A stretch of DNA of 64,000 nt from Hemileia vastatrix (taxonomy: Eukaryota; Basidiomycota; Pucciniomycetes; Pucciniales; Zaghouaniaceae): the NCBI GenBank assembly GCA_030280995.1, contig JASXTE010000002.1, forward strand, positions 25,455,683-25,519,682, read 5' to 3'. Shown here one piece after another: positions 31,206 through 40,499 of this stretch. A model generated the notes under the pieces. That model saw only the letters and a program-made list of their open reading frames with translations, made no database searches and was not told the DNA's origin. Position 1 is the stretch's first letter, and every line of letters begins with the position of its first letter. Both the position numbers and the translations under genes were made by a program.

Positions 31206-31497
31206 AAACTTAAGTTCATATACTGACTAAAGATTGTATATATCGTGGTAATTATTGTGATTACTATTTGTGGGTTACTCTTCACTCTTCATTTGCTACG
31301 TATTTCCTTTTACTCAGCACTCTGTAAGTGGCATTAATTTGCTCATTTTGCAGGGGGAGGTGTCTGGTAATTGGAATTTAATTTTATTATTATATTTTTT
31401 TTTTATTTTTCCTGGTTGACCATAATAGAGCAATAACTGTTCTTAGTCCCAGAGGTAATAAAATAATTATATATTAATATTAATTATTATCATTTTT

Positions 31498-31990
31498 CAG
31501 TTGACAATTGTCCTGATTAATTTGAATTTTAATTGTTCCAGTTGACAAACTGTCCTGACAATAATATATTTTATTAAATAAAATAATTATTATAATTTTT
31601 CAGTTGACATTTGTCCTGATTAATTAATTGTTCCAGTTGACAAATTGTCCTGACAATTATATTTTTTTTAATAAATAATTAACATTTCATTACTTCAGTT
31701 GACTTTGAGTCCTGGTAATGCAAAAAATCTTTTTAAGTAATAAAATTCATATTTAAATTAATTCAGTTGACATTAAGTCCTGGTAGTCAATTAATCAGTT
31801 AAAATAATTTTTATTAATAAAGATTCATATTTGATTATTTCAGTTGACAATAAATCCTGGTAATAAATTAGCTGATTTAAATCCTGAAAATAAAAATTAA
31901 TAGAAATTCTAATTTATTTCTACAGTTGATTGCATTATCCTGGTTTTAAATTTGTTTTATTAATTTTATTTAAGTTGATTTTTATCCTAA
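31498..31990 (+). repeat. Leader stem-loop array of A1 (about 9 copies)
   Basis: Copies begin CAGTTGAC at about 31498, 31539, 31599, 31633, 31692, 31765 and 31842, with weaker ones near 31923 and 31974. Each reads CAGTTGAC, a few bases, GTCCTGRTAAT. The GAC/GTC arms form a short stem. Spacers are AT-rich and vary from 20 to 60 nt. The array ends about 100 nt before the gag ATG. Confidence 0.8.
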
Positions 31991-32097
31991 AAAGATTTTT
32001 TATTTATTTATTTTTATTTTATTTCTGTTAAAAAAAAATTAAAAATAAAAGACTAATTAATTTTGTCTCTTTTCCTTCATTTCAGTAGAATCTTAAA

Positions 32098-32797
32098 ATG
32101 ACTGATCAAAGTGGTTTTACTGCACGTGAAGAAGAACTAGACTTAATTGATTATGATAAGCCTACTTCTGTAAGTTCTCCTTTAACAAGAAGAATTTCTC
32201 AAACTAATAAATCCTTGCCCCAAACAGGATGTGGAAATGGAAGAAGTAGAAATCCTAGTGGACAATACTCAGGATCAGAAACCCAGGACAAACCCACCAG
32301 AAGAGCTTCCAAGAGGCTTCAAGATAAAAAAGATGCTGTTGTCCCAGCAGATAAAGAATCTGTCAACCCACATAAAGGAGTTAAAGACAGACAGCTTAAA
32401 ACTAAAGGTAAGGGTAGATGCCTTGGAAGAATGGGAGAAAAGAAAAAATACTTCTCTCCAAGAGAAAAGGAAACCTCTTCCTCCCAGGGATCAACAACAA
32501 TTGGCTCCCCAATCCCAAGAGATGGTAGAAGTGTTCAAGTGGCAGTGGGACTGGCTCAACACACAGTGGGACTACTTAGCTCAAAATCAGCATCAATTAC
32601 CTCAGGTAGGTCCATCAAGGCCCACCCAGGCAAACCCCACTCCTCCCCACCCTTATCAAGGAGGCAAAAGAAGAAGGAAGCCCAATATGGTGATACCCAG
32701 AAAACCCTGGTACGTCCCTCTATTGATTCTCAAGTGCCTTTTCTTGTGGCTGACTCTGTTCCTTCAGGTAAATCTGGAAGACAAGATGAAACCTTGA
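32098..32797 (+). CDS. Predicted spliced accessory ORF overlapping gag (A1)
   Basis: Exon 1 is 32098-32169 (24 codons, shared with Gag). Removing a 58-nt intron (32170-32227) joins it in phase to a second frame, 32228 onward. That frame encodes DVEMEEVEILV, PPEELPRGFKIKKMLLSQQ, a heptad-like segment (LSTHIKELKTDSLKLKVRV), FKWQWDWLNTQWDYL and PPHPYQGGKRRRK, then KPW. In A2, A3 and D the codon after the KPW/KTW/RPW tryptophan is TAA; here it is TAC, so the frame runs 29 codons further. The coiled-coil and WxWDW features are shared with D, whose frame is otherwise divergent, which argues for protein-level selection. Function unknown; an RNA-binding, assembly or regulatory accessory role is possible. 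Confidence 0.6.
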
Positions 32798-34848
32798 GAC
32801 CTATAGAGGCTGGGAATAGTAGACAGTTATCTCATGTATCCAATCCATTACGTTTAATTGCTACCTCAATAATTAATCCTGATATGGCTGTGATTGATGA
32901 AACTCTTGACCCTGAGTTCTATGAGAGTCTGGAAAGTTACTCAGTTTCCTTATTGAGAAACACTCCGGATGTAGCAAGAATTAATGATGAGCACTTGAGA
33001 GATATTATTGCCAAGCAAAATCATATAATGAACAATATGCAATTGACTCAGAGATATAATAGTTTGTTAACTGATCAGGGTTATCAGGCATTAAAAAGTG
33101 AAGCACAGAGAGTCTCTGATGAATTGTCTCATTACAAAGCAACCCATGAAAAGAAAATTGCTTTATGGCAAAATATAAAAAATGATTTGTCTAAACTAAA
33201 AGATACTGTATCTGCCTGTTGCCAGGAGGTAGAGATAGATAAGATAAATCTGAAAAGATTGAGTGACCAGTTGTCATCTTTTCAACATAAAAATCAATTA
33301 TCTTTTGCAACTGTCAATGAAAGTTTATCTAGTCTTCCAAGAATGAAAACAAGACTAACAACCATTGAAGAAACATTGAACTCATTGTTAAATGACCAAA
33401 AATATTCTGACAATTCTGTGAAGGAACATATAGTGCAGGATTCTCAACCAGTACCTGTGGCTAGTTCATCTAAAATAAAAATTGATCCAGAAATACCTGT
33501 TGATAACACTGAGTTTCCATCAAAAACTGATGATGCACCAGGATCTGCAACAGAAGGATTAAACAATGAGATTTCAGCACAATTAGAGAAATTACAGCTT
33601 CTTCTTACTCAGAAACAAGCTAGTACTAAGGAGACTCCTTCAAATCAAAAGAATTGGCCAAAACTTGACCAGTACCCAACATTTGATGGTGATTCTTCCT
33701 CTGATTGGCAGCAATTTATTTGCAGAATTGATAATTTAAAAAATTCTTACAAACTCCCAGATGAGGAAATTGTGTCCAAATTAATTTCTTTGTTCACTAA
33801 TGTTGCCCTGATGTGGTATGAATCTGTTCTCCTGGATGGGAATGACTATTCATGGGAGGATTGGAAGAAATTAATTAAAGCACAATTTGGTGGCTCCAAG
33901 TTCAGAATGGCTCAACAAAGGCAGTATGAGGAAACTAGATATAGCTCTTCTACTGATAAACCTATTGAGTTTTTAATGAAACTTGTAAAAATCTTAAGGG
34001 CAATGGACCCAAATATGGAGTTTGATTTATGGAAGGACAGGATCCTCTATAAATTACCAATGTCTCTGAGAGACTTGATTGTGGCTAGGACTGAGTTCTC
34101 CAAAGAACCCTCTTCTTTCATTAATACTTGCAATGAGATACTTCTAAACAATAAGTATGATGCAAGAAGATTCATTCCTAGGACCCCTTTGGAGAAACCC
34201 TCCACTTACCAACAAAAACCTCTGGAAAAGGTTGGTAAACCTTCTGCCCCTATTGCACCAAAGAAGTATACAACAAACACTTGCTTCAAGTGCAACAAGC
34301 CTTGGCAGAAAGGCCATGTTTGTGACAAGAAGATAAATCTTGTGGAACAAACAGAGGAGCATGCTGATGACACAGTGGCACTGGATGATACATCAAGTGA
34401 TTGTGCCAGCAATATTTCATATGAATCTCAACAAGAAATCTTGATGCTGGAAGAAGATATTCATTATTTAAATACTATTGACATTGATAATAATGATTTA
34501 TCTACAGTTGAGGATGCTGATATCATAAAGAACATTGAGGATAACTCAATTGTTATTGCCCCTCTTAAGGCACCAGTTTTGATTAATGGAACCAGCATTG
34601 AAGTTGTTCTGGATTCTGGAGCTGGTGGAAGTGTAGTATCTGAAAGAGCACTTGCCTCAGTAGATCAAGACTATAAATCTAAACTGTTGCCTATCATTTC
34701 TGAAAATTGGAGAGGGTATGGCTCTGTTTTGTCCCCCATTGGTAAATACAAAGCCACAGTGTTTTTTAAATATAACCATGGTTTTGTAAGAGCTATTTGT
34801 GATTTTGTTGTCATGAAAAATGATAACTTAGGAATTGGTTTATTGTAG
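32098..34848 (+). CDS. gag: Gag-protease of chromovirus A1 (916 codons)
   Basis: Starts at ATG 32098, shared with the spliced ORF. The N-terminal 240 residues are basic, Ser/Gly-rich and overlap another coding frame. Residues about 280-440 form a coiled coil. Capsid-like Gag begins near 517 (NWPKLDQYPTFDGDSSSDW). A zinc knuckle variant CFKCNKPWQKGHVC is near 728. The aspartic protease has VVLDSGAGGSVVS near 836. Gag packages element RNA in cytoplasmic particles and the protease cleaves the polyprotein. The frame ends because of a 1-nt deletion close to 34830; A3 and A4 show that it should continue into RT. Confidence 0.85.
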   Translation: MTDQSGFTAREEELDLIDYDKPTSVSSPLTRRISQTNKSLPQTGCGNGRSRNPSGQYSGSETQDKPTRRASKRLQDKKDAVVPADKESVNPHKGVKDRQLKTKGKGRCLGRMGEKKKYFSPREKETSSSQGSTTIGSPIPRDGRSVQVAVGLAQHTVGLLSSKSASITSGRSIKAHPGKPHSSPPLSRRQKKKEAQYGDTQKTLVRPSIDSQVPFLVADSVPSGKSGRQDETLRPIEAGNSRQLSHVSNPLRLIATSIINPDMAVIDETLDPEFYESLESYSVSLLRNTPDVARINDEHLRDIIAKQNHIMNNMQLTQRYNSLLTDQGYQALKSEAQRVSDELSHYKATHEKKIALWQNIKNDLSKLKDTVSACCQEVEIDKINLKRLSDQLSSFQHKNQLSFATVNESLSSLPRMKTRLTTIEETLNSLLNDQKYSDNSVKEHIVQDSQPVPVASSSKIKIDPEIPVDNTEFPSKTDDAPGSATEGLNNEISAQLEKLQLLLTQKQASTKETPSNQKNWPKLDQYPTFDGDSSSDWQQFICRIDNLKNSYKLPDEEIVSKLISLFTNVALMWYESVLLDGNDYSWEDWKKLIKAQFGGSKFRMAQQRQYEETRYSSSTDKPIEFLMKLVKILRAMDPNMEFDLWKDRILYKLPMSLRDLIVARTEFSKEPSSFINTCNEILLNNKYDARRFIPRTPLEKPSTYQQKPLEKVGKPSAPIAPKKYTTNTCFKCNKPWQKGHVCDKKINLVEQTEEHADDTVALDDTSSDCASNISYESQQEILMLEEDIHYLNTIDIDNNDLSTVEDADIIKNIEDNSIVIAPLKAPVLINGTSIEVVLDSGAGGSVVSERALASVDQDYKSKLLPIISENWRGYGSVLSPIGKYKATVFFKYNHGFVRAICDFVVMKNDNLGIGLL
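32170..32227 (+). other. Predicted 58-nt intron in A1 gag
   Basis: Donor GTAAGT, branch-like ACTAAT about 22 nt before the end, acceptor AAACAG followed by G. Equivalent 58-nt intervals are at 42758-42815 (A3) and 51085-51142 (D, minus). In A2 it is 21092-21150 with a one-base shift at the acceptor. 58 is not a multiple of three, so splicing switches frame, and the intron itself is open in the Gag frame. Confidence 0.6.
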
Positions 34849-34880
34849 GGAATGATATTTTAACCAAGTATGGCATAAAA

Positions 34881-37800
34881 TTGGATCCTTCAAACCAATG
34901 TTTCACAATGGGGTTGAATGGGAAGAGAAAATTTAAAATTTCATCCCCTAAAAAATTATTAAAACCAGAATTGAACACATGTAATTCTGTGGTTCAATAT
35001 AAAGGAAGATCTACAAAGGAAATGCATGCCCTTATGTCTGAAATTGACAATGCCTCTTTTGGAGAACAACTTTCTGGTGAGGATAAAGATTCCATCATTA
35101 ACTTGATAAAATCTTTTCCTATGGCCTTTGCTCATGGGTCACATGAACTGGGATTAGTTAAGGAGGAAATGAAACTTTCATTGTCTTGCCCATTAACTGA
35201 TATACCACCTAGTTTAAAGAAGAAGCCTTATCCTGCTTCTCCCACAAAGAGAAAAGATATTGAAGACAATATCTCTACCCTTTTAAAAATGAATATTATT
35301 GAAAAGGTAGTTGAAACACCTAAATATTGTGTTATCTCACCTGTCCTAATTTCTTATGAGAAAGATAAAGCCAGGTTATGTGGTGATTATAGAGCACTAA
35401 ATACTTATACTGTTGATGATATCTATCCTTTACCTAGAATGAGCTCTATACATGCTACTTTACAGGGTGCTAAATATATCAGCTGTTTGGATGGTAATAA
35501 GGGATATCACCAGGTACCTGTTGAGAAAAATTCTCAGAAATTTCTGATGATTGCCACTCATATGGGTATTTATAAGTATATTAGGATGCCATTTGGCCCT
35601 AAAAATGCCCCTTCTGTTTTCCAAAAAGTAATGGATAACACATTCCATCAAGAGATAATTGAAGGTTGGCTGATGGTTTATATTGATGATATCATTATAT
35701 TCTCAAAAACATTTGAGGACCATCTTAAACACCTGTGTAAAGTATTCCAGAAAATGGACAAAATAAATATGACACTTGCTTTGAAGAAATGTAAATTTGG
35801 TTTCCATTCTTTAAAAGTTCTTGGTCATGTTGCTTCAGGCTTACAGATATGTGTTGACCAGAACAAAGTGGCAGCCATACAACAGGTGAAAGCTCCTACA
35901 ACAGTAAGAGAGCTCCAAAGTTTTTTGGGAATGTGTGGATACTATAGACAGTATATTAAAAATTACCAAGTCATAGCTTTACCCCTTACCCAATTAACTA
36001 GAAATGATGTTGCTTTTGTCTGGAATAGTGAAATACAAAGAGCCTTTGACACTATGAAACACTGTTTGATGTCAGCACCAATTCTTGCTTTACCTGACTT
36101 TGATCAACCATTTGTTTTGTACACTGATGCCAGTTTCATTGGTCTTGGTGCTGCCCTCCATCAAAAACAAGTGATAAATGATAAAGTTTCAGAAGTAGTA
36201 ATTTGTTATATTTCAAGAACCTTGAGAAATAGTGAATTGAAATATTGTGCTACTCAATTAGAGTGTTTAGCTGTAGTATGGGCTCTAGAAAAGCTTCATT
36301 ATTACCTAGATGACCAGAAATTTGAACTTGTCACTGACTGCAGTGCAGTTAAATCCCTTTTGAACTTGAAAACACCTAATAGACATATGTTTAGATGGCA
36401 GCTGGCTGTTCAAGAGTACAGAGGGAGAATGACAATTATTCACAGAGCTGGTATTGGTCACTCAAATGTGGATATGTTATCAAGGTTACCCTTACCAAAT
36501 GATGACTCAAATCCTGCATATGATCCTGAGGATGAAATTATCCATATCCATGGGATATATGTGGTTGATATGGAGGAAGAGCTATTACAGCTTATTCTGG
36601 AATCATATGATAAGGACACTGACTTGAAAAAGTTATGCACCATATTAAATGATCCAAAGAATGCTTCAATACAAGCATTAATTAAAACCCTTCCACCAAA
36701 GTACCAAAAAGGTTTGGAAAAAGGAAAATTTTCAATTGATGAAGGATATCTATATTATAGAAGAAAGTTGAGTAATGTTATTGTTATTTCTCCTTCTATG
36801 AAAGAAATCATCTTGAAAATTTGTCATGATGACATATTAGCTGGACATTTTGATCTTGACAAAACAATGATCAGAATTAAGAACACTGCTTGGTGGGCTA
36901 ATATGTCTGAAGACACAAAATTATATGTTGAATCCTGTGATTCATGCCAAAAATCAAAAAGATTAACTGGTAAAAGAGCAGGATTAATGCAACATATTGA
37001 ACCTCCTGATGCCCCATGGCAAATAATAAATAGAGATTTTGTAACAGGATTACCTATTGCTTGTAAAGACAGTTATAACTCTTGTTGGGTTATTGTGGAC
37101 AGATTCACAAAAATGTGTAAATTTATCCCTACCCACAAGGATGTTTCCACTAAAGAATTAGCTTTCTTATGGTGGTCTCATATGTTTAATACTGCTGGTT
37201 TTCCTAAAGCCATAATCTCTGACAGAGACCCTAAATTTACTTCTGAATTTTGGATGTCTCTGTTGGATGTTTGTGGTTGTGATCTGAAACTTTCTACTGC
37301 CCATCACCCTCAGACTGATGGTTTAGCTGAAAGAATGATTCAGACTTTAGAGGACATGATAAGAAGATATTGTGCCTTTGGCCTTGAGTATAAAGATAAT
37401 GACAGATTCACTCATGATTGGGTTACCTTACTTCCTGGGTTAGAATTTGCTTATAATAGCACTGTTCATTCTGTTACTCAAAGGAAGCCTTTTGAGCTCT
37501 GGCTTGGATATGTTCCTAATACTCCTGCCCAAATTCTCAATAACAAAATACCTAAATTGGATATACATCCTGGTGTAAAATCTTTTCTTCAAATGCAACA
37601 ACTATGCAGAAATCATGCTCAAAAATGTATTGAAAAATCATTTGAATATGAGAAGAAAAGATGGGACAAATCCCATAAAGAATACACTTTTAAAAAGGGT
37701 GATGAAGTGTTGATTTCTACAGTCCACTTCAACTTACAAGGTAATAATAAATTAAAAGATCCATTTGTTGGTCCTTTTGTTGTCAGAAGAATGATTGGAG

Positions 37801-38120
37801 ATAATGCAGTTGAAGTTATTCTGTATTCCCCATATGACAGAAAACATCCTGTTTTTCCAATATCTCTTTTGAAACCTTACACATCCAATAGTGATTTATT
37901 TCCAAGAAGGAGGGGTAGACCAAAGAAAACCCCAAATGAAATCACTGAGACAGCAGAAATTGAAAAAATATTAAATGACAGAATAGTCACTGCTGAGAAA
38001 GGTACAGAATACTTATTGAGATTCAAGAATAAATCATCTGAATATGATTCTTGGATACCTGGGAAGGAGATATCTAATCTTCCTACTCTACTAAAAAAGT
38101 ATAAGAAGAAAAAATCATAG
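34881..38120 (+). CDS. pol: Pol of chromovirus A1: RT, RNase H, integrase, chromodomain
   Basis: A 1079-codon frame in -1 register to the gag frame. RT: YTVDDIYPLPRM, NKGYHQVPVEKNSQ and the catalytic VYIDDIIIFS at about 265. RNase H: LYTDASFIGLGAAL at about 413, TQLECLAVVWALEKL and ELVTDCSAVKSLL. Integrase: CHDDILAGHF and CDSCQKSK (HHCC, about 645-690), RDFVTGLP, SDRDPKFTSEFW and HHPQTDGLAERMIQTLEDM (DDE). The C-terminus has RRGRPKKTPNE and a chromodomain (EYLLRFKNKSSEYDSWIP, about 1035-1077), which directs integration to particular chromatin. All catalytic residues are present. The first ATG is internal to the protease tail; the natural product would be part of Gag-Pol. Confidence 0.9.
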   Translation: MDPSNQCFTMGLNGKRKFKISSPKKLLKPELNTCNSVVQYKGRSTKEMHALMSEIDNASFGEQLSGEDKDSIINLIKSFPMAFAHGSHELGLVKEEMKLSLSCPLTDIPPSLKKKPYPASPTKRKDIEDNISTLLKMNIIEKVVETPKYCVISPVLISYEKDKARLCGDYRALNTYTVDDIYPLPRMSSIHATLQGAKYISCLDGNKGYHQVPVEKNSQKFLMIATHMGIYKYIRMPFGPKNAPSVFQKVMDNTFHQEIIEGWLMVYIDDIIIFSKTFEDHLKHLCKVFQKMDKINMTLALKKCKFGFHSLKVLGHVASGLQICVDQNKVAAIQQVKAPTTVRELQSFLGMCGYYRQYIKNYQVIALPLTQLTRNDVAFVWNSEIQRAFDTMKHCLMSAPILALPDFDQPFVLYTDASFIGLGAALHQKQVINDKVSEVVICYISRTLRNSELKYCATQLECLAVVWALEKLHYYLDDQKFELVTDCSAVKSLLNLKTPNRHMFRWQLAVQEYRGRMTIIHRAGIGHSNVDMLSRLPLPNDDSNPAYDPEDEIIHIHGIYVVDMEEELLQLILESYDKDTDLKKLCTILNDPKNASIQALIKTLPPKYQKGLEKGKFSIDEGYLYYRRKLSNVIVISPSMKEIILKICHDDILAGHFDLDKTMIRIKNTAWWANMSEDTKLYVESCDSCQKSKRLTGKRAGLMQHIEPPDAPWQIINRDFVTGLPIACKDSYNSCWVIVDRFTKMCKFIPTHKDVSTKELAFLWWSHMFNTAGFPKAIISDRDPKFTSEFWMSLLDVCGCDLKLSTAHHPQTDGLAERMIQTLEDMIRRYCAFGLEYKDNDRFTHDWVTLLPGLEFAYNSTVHSVTQRKPFELWLGYVPNTPAQILNNKIPKLDIHPGVKSFLQMQQLCRNHAQKCIEKSFEYEKKRWDKSHKEYTFKKGDEVLISTVHFNLQGNNKLKDPFVGPFVVRRMIGDNAVEVILYSPYDRKHPVFPISLLKPYTSNSDLFPRRRGRPKKTPNEITETAEIEKILNDRIVTAEKGTEYLLRFKNKSSEYDSWIPGKEISNLPTLLKKYKKKKS

Positions 38121-38143
38121 CATTTTTTTTTATTATTTTTTTT

Positions 38144-38155
38144 AGAGTAAGGGAG
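38144..38155 (+). other. Polypurine tract of A1
   Basis: AGAGTAAGGGAG directly precedes the 3' LTR and follows a T-rich run. The same tract is seen in A2, A3 and A4. It primes plus-strand DNA synthesis. Confidence 0.75.
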
Positions 38156-38973
38156 TGTCAGCCAGGCTACTAGACTTACCCAGTGAAATAAGTAATTATT
38201 TACTGGATGAAGCCGCACCTTATCATCTTTAATTATTATTTAATTATCATTTAGTTACATTAACATTAGTTATAAATTAACTAGTTACAGAATGTTAAAA
38301 TTAAATTAATTAATTAAATAAATAAGTAAAATTATAATTATAATTTTGTCCCTTATATTTTCTCTAACACCGTGCTAAACTGACAGGTTGGGAAAAATAA
38401 AACTTTATATTTAAAAAATAAAATACAAAGATAAAATAAGATTTAAATATTCAAATAATATTAAATATATACAAATAAATCAAATTTCTTATTTGGAATT
38501 GACATTTACAGTAAATATTAAAAATATTGATGTATTTCTGACACACTCTGTAAATACATCTTTTTTGACACCTTCTTTTTGGAATAACTTTATTATTTGA
38601 AATACTCTTTCTGGAATGTTCTTTTTCTCTCTTTTTCCCTACTGTTTTTAGAATTTGATTTCCGTGCTTTGTCTCTCCTTTGCCTATAAAAGGCCTTTTT
38701 TGTTGTCTTTTGATCATTCTATCTTACCAAACCATTTTATTACAACAATAACCAAATAAACACTTATTCTTATACTCTATATCATTAGTACTTACAATAG
38801 CGTAATTCTAATTTATAAATTATATTAATATTTTAATCCTACCTCTGTTTTTGAGTAAAACATTCACCTTTGAATTAAGAAATACGTACAAGGTTGTTGA
38901 AAATCCATTTAAGCCTTATAAATCCTCGTAGAACTACGTACCAAATCTTCTAGACTAAAAGTGACCCTTGACA
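38156..38973 (+). repeat. 3' LTR of A1 (818 bp)
   Basis: TGTCAGCC...TTGACA, the uninterrupted version of the 5' LTR, containing the MITE empty site. It is followed by the target duplication CTACC (38974-38978). Confidence 0.95.
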
Positions 38974-38978
38974 CTACC

Positions 38979-39912
38979 ATTAGATAGCCCCAGTGTTTCT
39001 CTATAATTTATGTGTTGTTGATATTTTGCATATTCTAAGTTTTAAGGGGTCATTTCCTCATTTTTCATTTCTAAAAGATAGTTGTTTAATTTTGTATTTT
39101 GTGCTTTATAGGCTAACCTTTAGTCTTGGGGTTAAGTGCTTAGTACCATTAAGTAGAGCAAATTTGGCTCTATATTTTATGTCTTAATGTTGTCATAGCT
39201 TAATTTTGTGTTTTAAGGGTTTTAGTAGTTGTGGTGGATTTTTCTAAGTATTTTGGGCTTTTTTGGAGGTTTTTGGTGGTTTTCTGACTTCAGGGAGGTC
39301 TGGACGCTTCTAGGTGGGCTGCCCGCCTTGGTTATAGAAGGCTGAGGAGCTCTTCTAGCGGGCTCTTATTCAATTTTGCCGCCAAAAGCGCCAAATTTGT
39401 TGATGTGCATGGATTTTTTAGATGTTGGGCTGTGTGTTTATACTGAATAAGACAGTTTGGGGCAACTTTAATTATCATACAACCATTCAGAGGTGATATC
39501 ATTGTTATCACTCATTTTTCACTGTTTTTTGGCCACAATTGGCTGTGTTTGTTGCAAGGTTAGTTCTTCATTTAACTCACCTTTGTCAAATGGTTTCTCT
39601 GGTGTAGCTTTGCAACCTGCATCAAGAATTATTGCTGTTTTCTGTGCAACAAGTGCACACTGTTTTATTTTTCTGGTGTGAATCTTTCTGTGTTTCTGGT
39701 TTCTGGTTCTTTGGTTCTCAGTGGTCTGATATTGGCTACTGTCTTGACTTGTTAAGCAGTCAAGAAGTGTGTTGGAAGGGGTATATTTTCAGTCTCTAAT
39801 TTTCTGTAGCAAATAAGTCTCACCTGGTATTTCTCAAAGGGACAGGGGTTTCTCTCTCCAGTTTTACTCCAACTCCCTTGGTCAAGGCCTATAGCTAGTA
39901 CTATAGGATTGT
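38979..39912. other. R2 remainder and unassigned sequence with gag-like relics
   Basis: 38979-39058 completes the Zn-cluster 5' region R2. 39060-39500 is unassigned, with a GC-richer patch around 39300-39390 that contains GGTGGGCTGCCCGCC, a near palindrome. From about 39700 to 39912 short minus-strand stretches appear to continue the family B gag of 39913-40155, but are full of stops. No intact gene is seen. Confidence 0.4.
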
Positions 39913-40155
39913 CTACATCATGTACCTAGTTTCCTCAGTGATCTTTGGCCATCTCTTAAGCATCTGTTCCTTTAGCTCTGACCAATTACACTCTTTATGA
40001 CCCTTTATATCCTCTAGATTTTCTTGCACTCGCTTTCTACAAAAAAAATATTTGGTGAATGATATCATATTTGATTGCTCCATGAACTTCAGCTTCTTCT
40101 TCAAACCTATGTAAGAACTTCTTGGTATTAATTCCTGCAAAATGCAAGCTTTCAT
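39913..40155 (-). pseudogene. Gag N-terminal fragment, family B lineage
   Basis: The 80-codon minus-strand frame ends CNWSELKEQMLKRWPKITEE. A tryptophan followed by LK, ML and RW is the pattern I recall from capsid regions of rust Ty3 elements with this type of Gag. It lies downstream of the LTR-C primer-binding-like site (minus strand), as a gag N-terminus should. It probably forms one broken gene with 28034-29178, from which it is now separated by R2 and A1. Confidence 0.45.
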
Positions 40156-40485
40156 CTTGACACCTAATAATTGTAGTTAACTTCTGTGGCAACCACGCTG
40201 ACAAATTGGGCTAGTTAACCCCCTCCTGACATCCATAGATGTAGTCACAGTAGGTTCTATCTTCTAAATAAAAGTTGAAACAGAAGAAAACAAAAACAAA
40301 AACTTGATAATTCAATCCGACTATATCCAAAATACACCCCTTTGTTATCCTCTGATAAGGGCTATTGATCCACTTGTTGTAGACCCTACGACTCTTCCAC
40401 TGAAGCGCCAGCTTGATTAGGCCTTCTTGACAAAACCCTGAAAACGACACAATCAAATCAAAGGACTAGTTACAATTATTCCACT
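40156..40485 (-). other. Leader of the LTR-C element
   Basis: This is the stretch between the primer-binding-like segment and the gag relic. On the minus strand GGCGCTTCAGTGGAAGAG (about 40398-40415) fits an RNA polymerase III box A, and a weak box-B-like GGATTGAATTA lies about 85 nt further with a T-run behind it. No cloverleaf folds, so I do not call a tRNA. Confidence 0.3.
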
Positions 40486-40497
40486 TTTGGGACACCA
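40486..40497 (-). other. Primer-binding-like site of LTR-C element
   Basis: On the minus strand TGGTGTCCCAAA starts two bases after the LTR end. TGG at this position pairs with tRNA CCA ends in typical LTR elements. This fixes the orientation of the family C LTR as minus. The tRNA was not identified. Confidence 0.55.
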
Positions 40498-40499
40498 AT

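Larger units (their letters stand above)
29326..38973 (+). mobile_element. Chromovirus A1 (young, nearly intact)
   Basis: Order: 5' LTR (with a MITE), primer-binding-like segment, leader with stem-loop array, gag-protease (32098-34848), RT-RNase H-integrase-chromodomain (34881-38120), polypurine tract, 3' LTR. The 5-bp target duplication is CTACC. By eye the two LTRs differ at about five positions over about 818 bp, so it inserted recently. A 1-nt deletion near 34830 splits an otherwise single gag-pol frame. Confidence 0.95.

Noticed and set aside
31324..31353. GTAAGT...TTTTGCAG in the A1 leader, also seen in A2
   Set aside because: The interval is only 30 nt, below the size of known spliceosomal introns, and A3 lacks both signals. 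The acceptor could still pair with a distant donor, but none is evident.
32710..32767. Second 58-nt intron in gag as a way to connect the accessory frame to the rest of Gag
   Set aside because: Joining the sites gives TGG TAA in A1 and D, an immediate stop, so it cannot build a longer Gag. Kept only as an observation in the findings.
40300..40440. Possible tRNA gene or SINE on the minus strand in the LTR-C leader
   Set aside because: Box A fits well but box B is weak, spacing is about 85 nt and no acceptor stem pairs.
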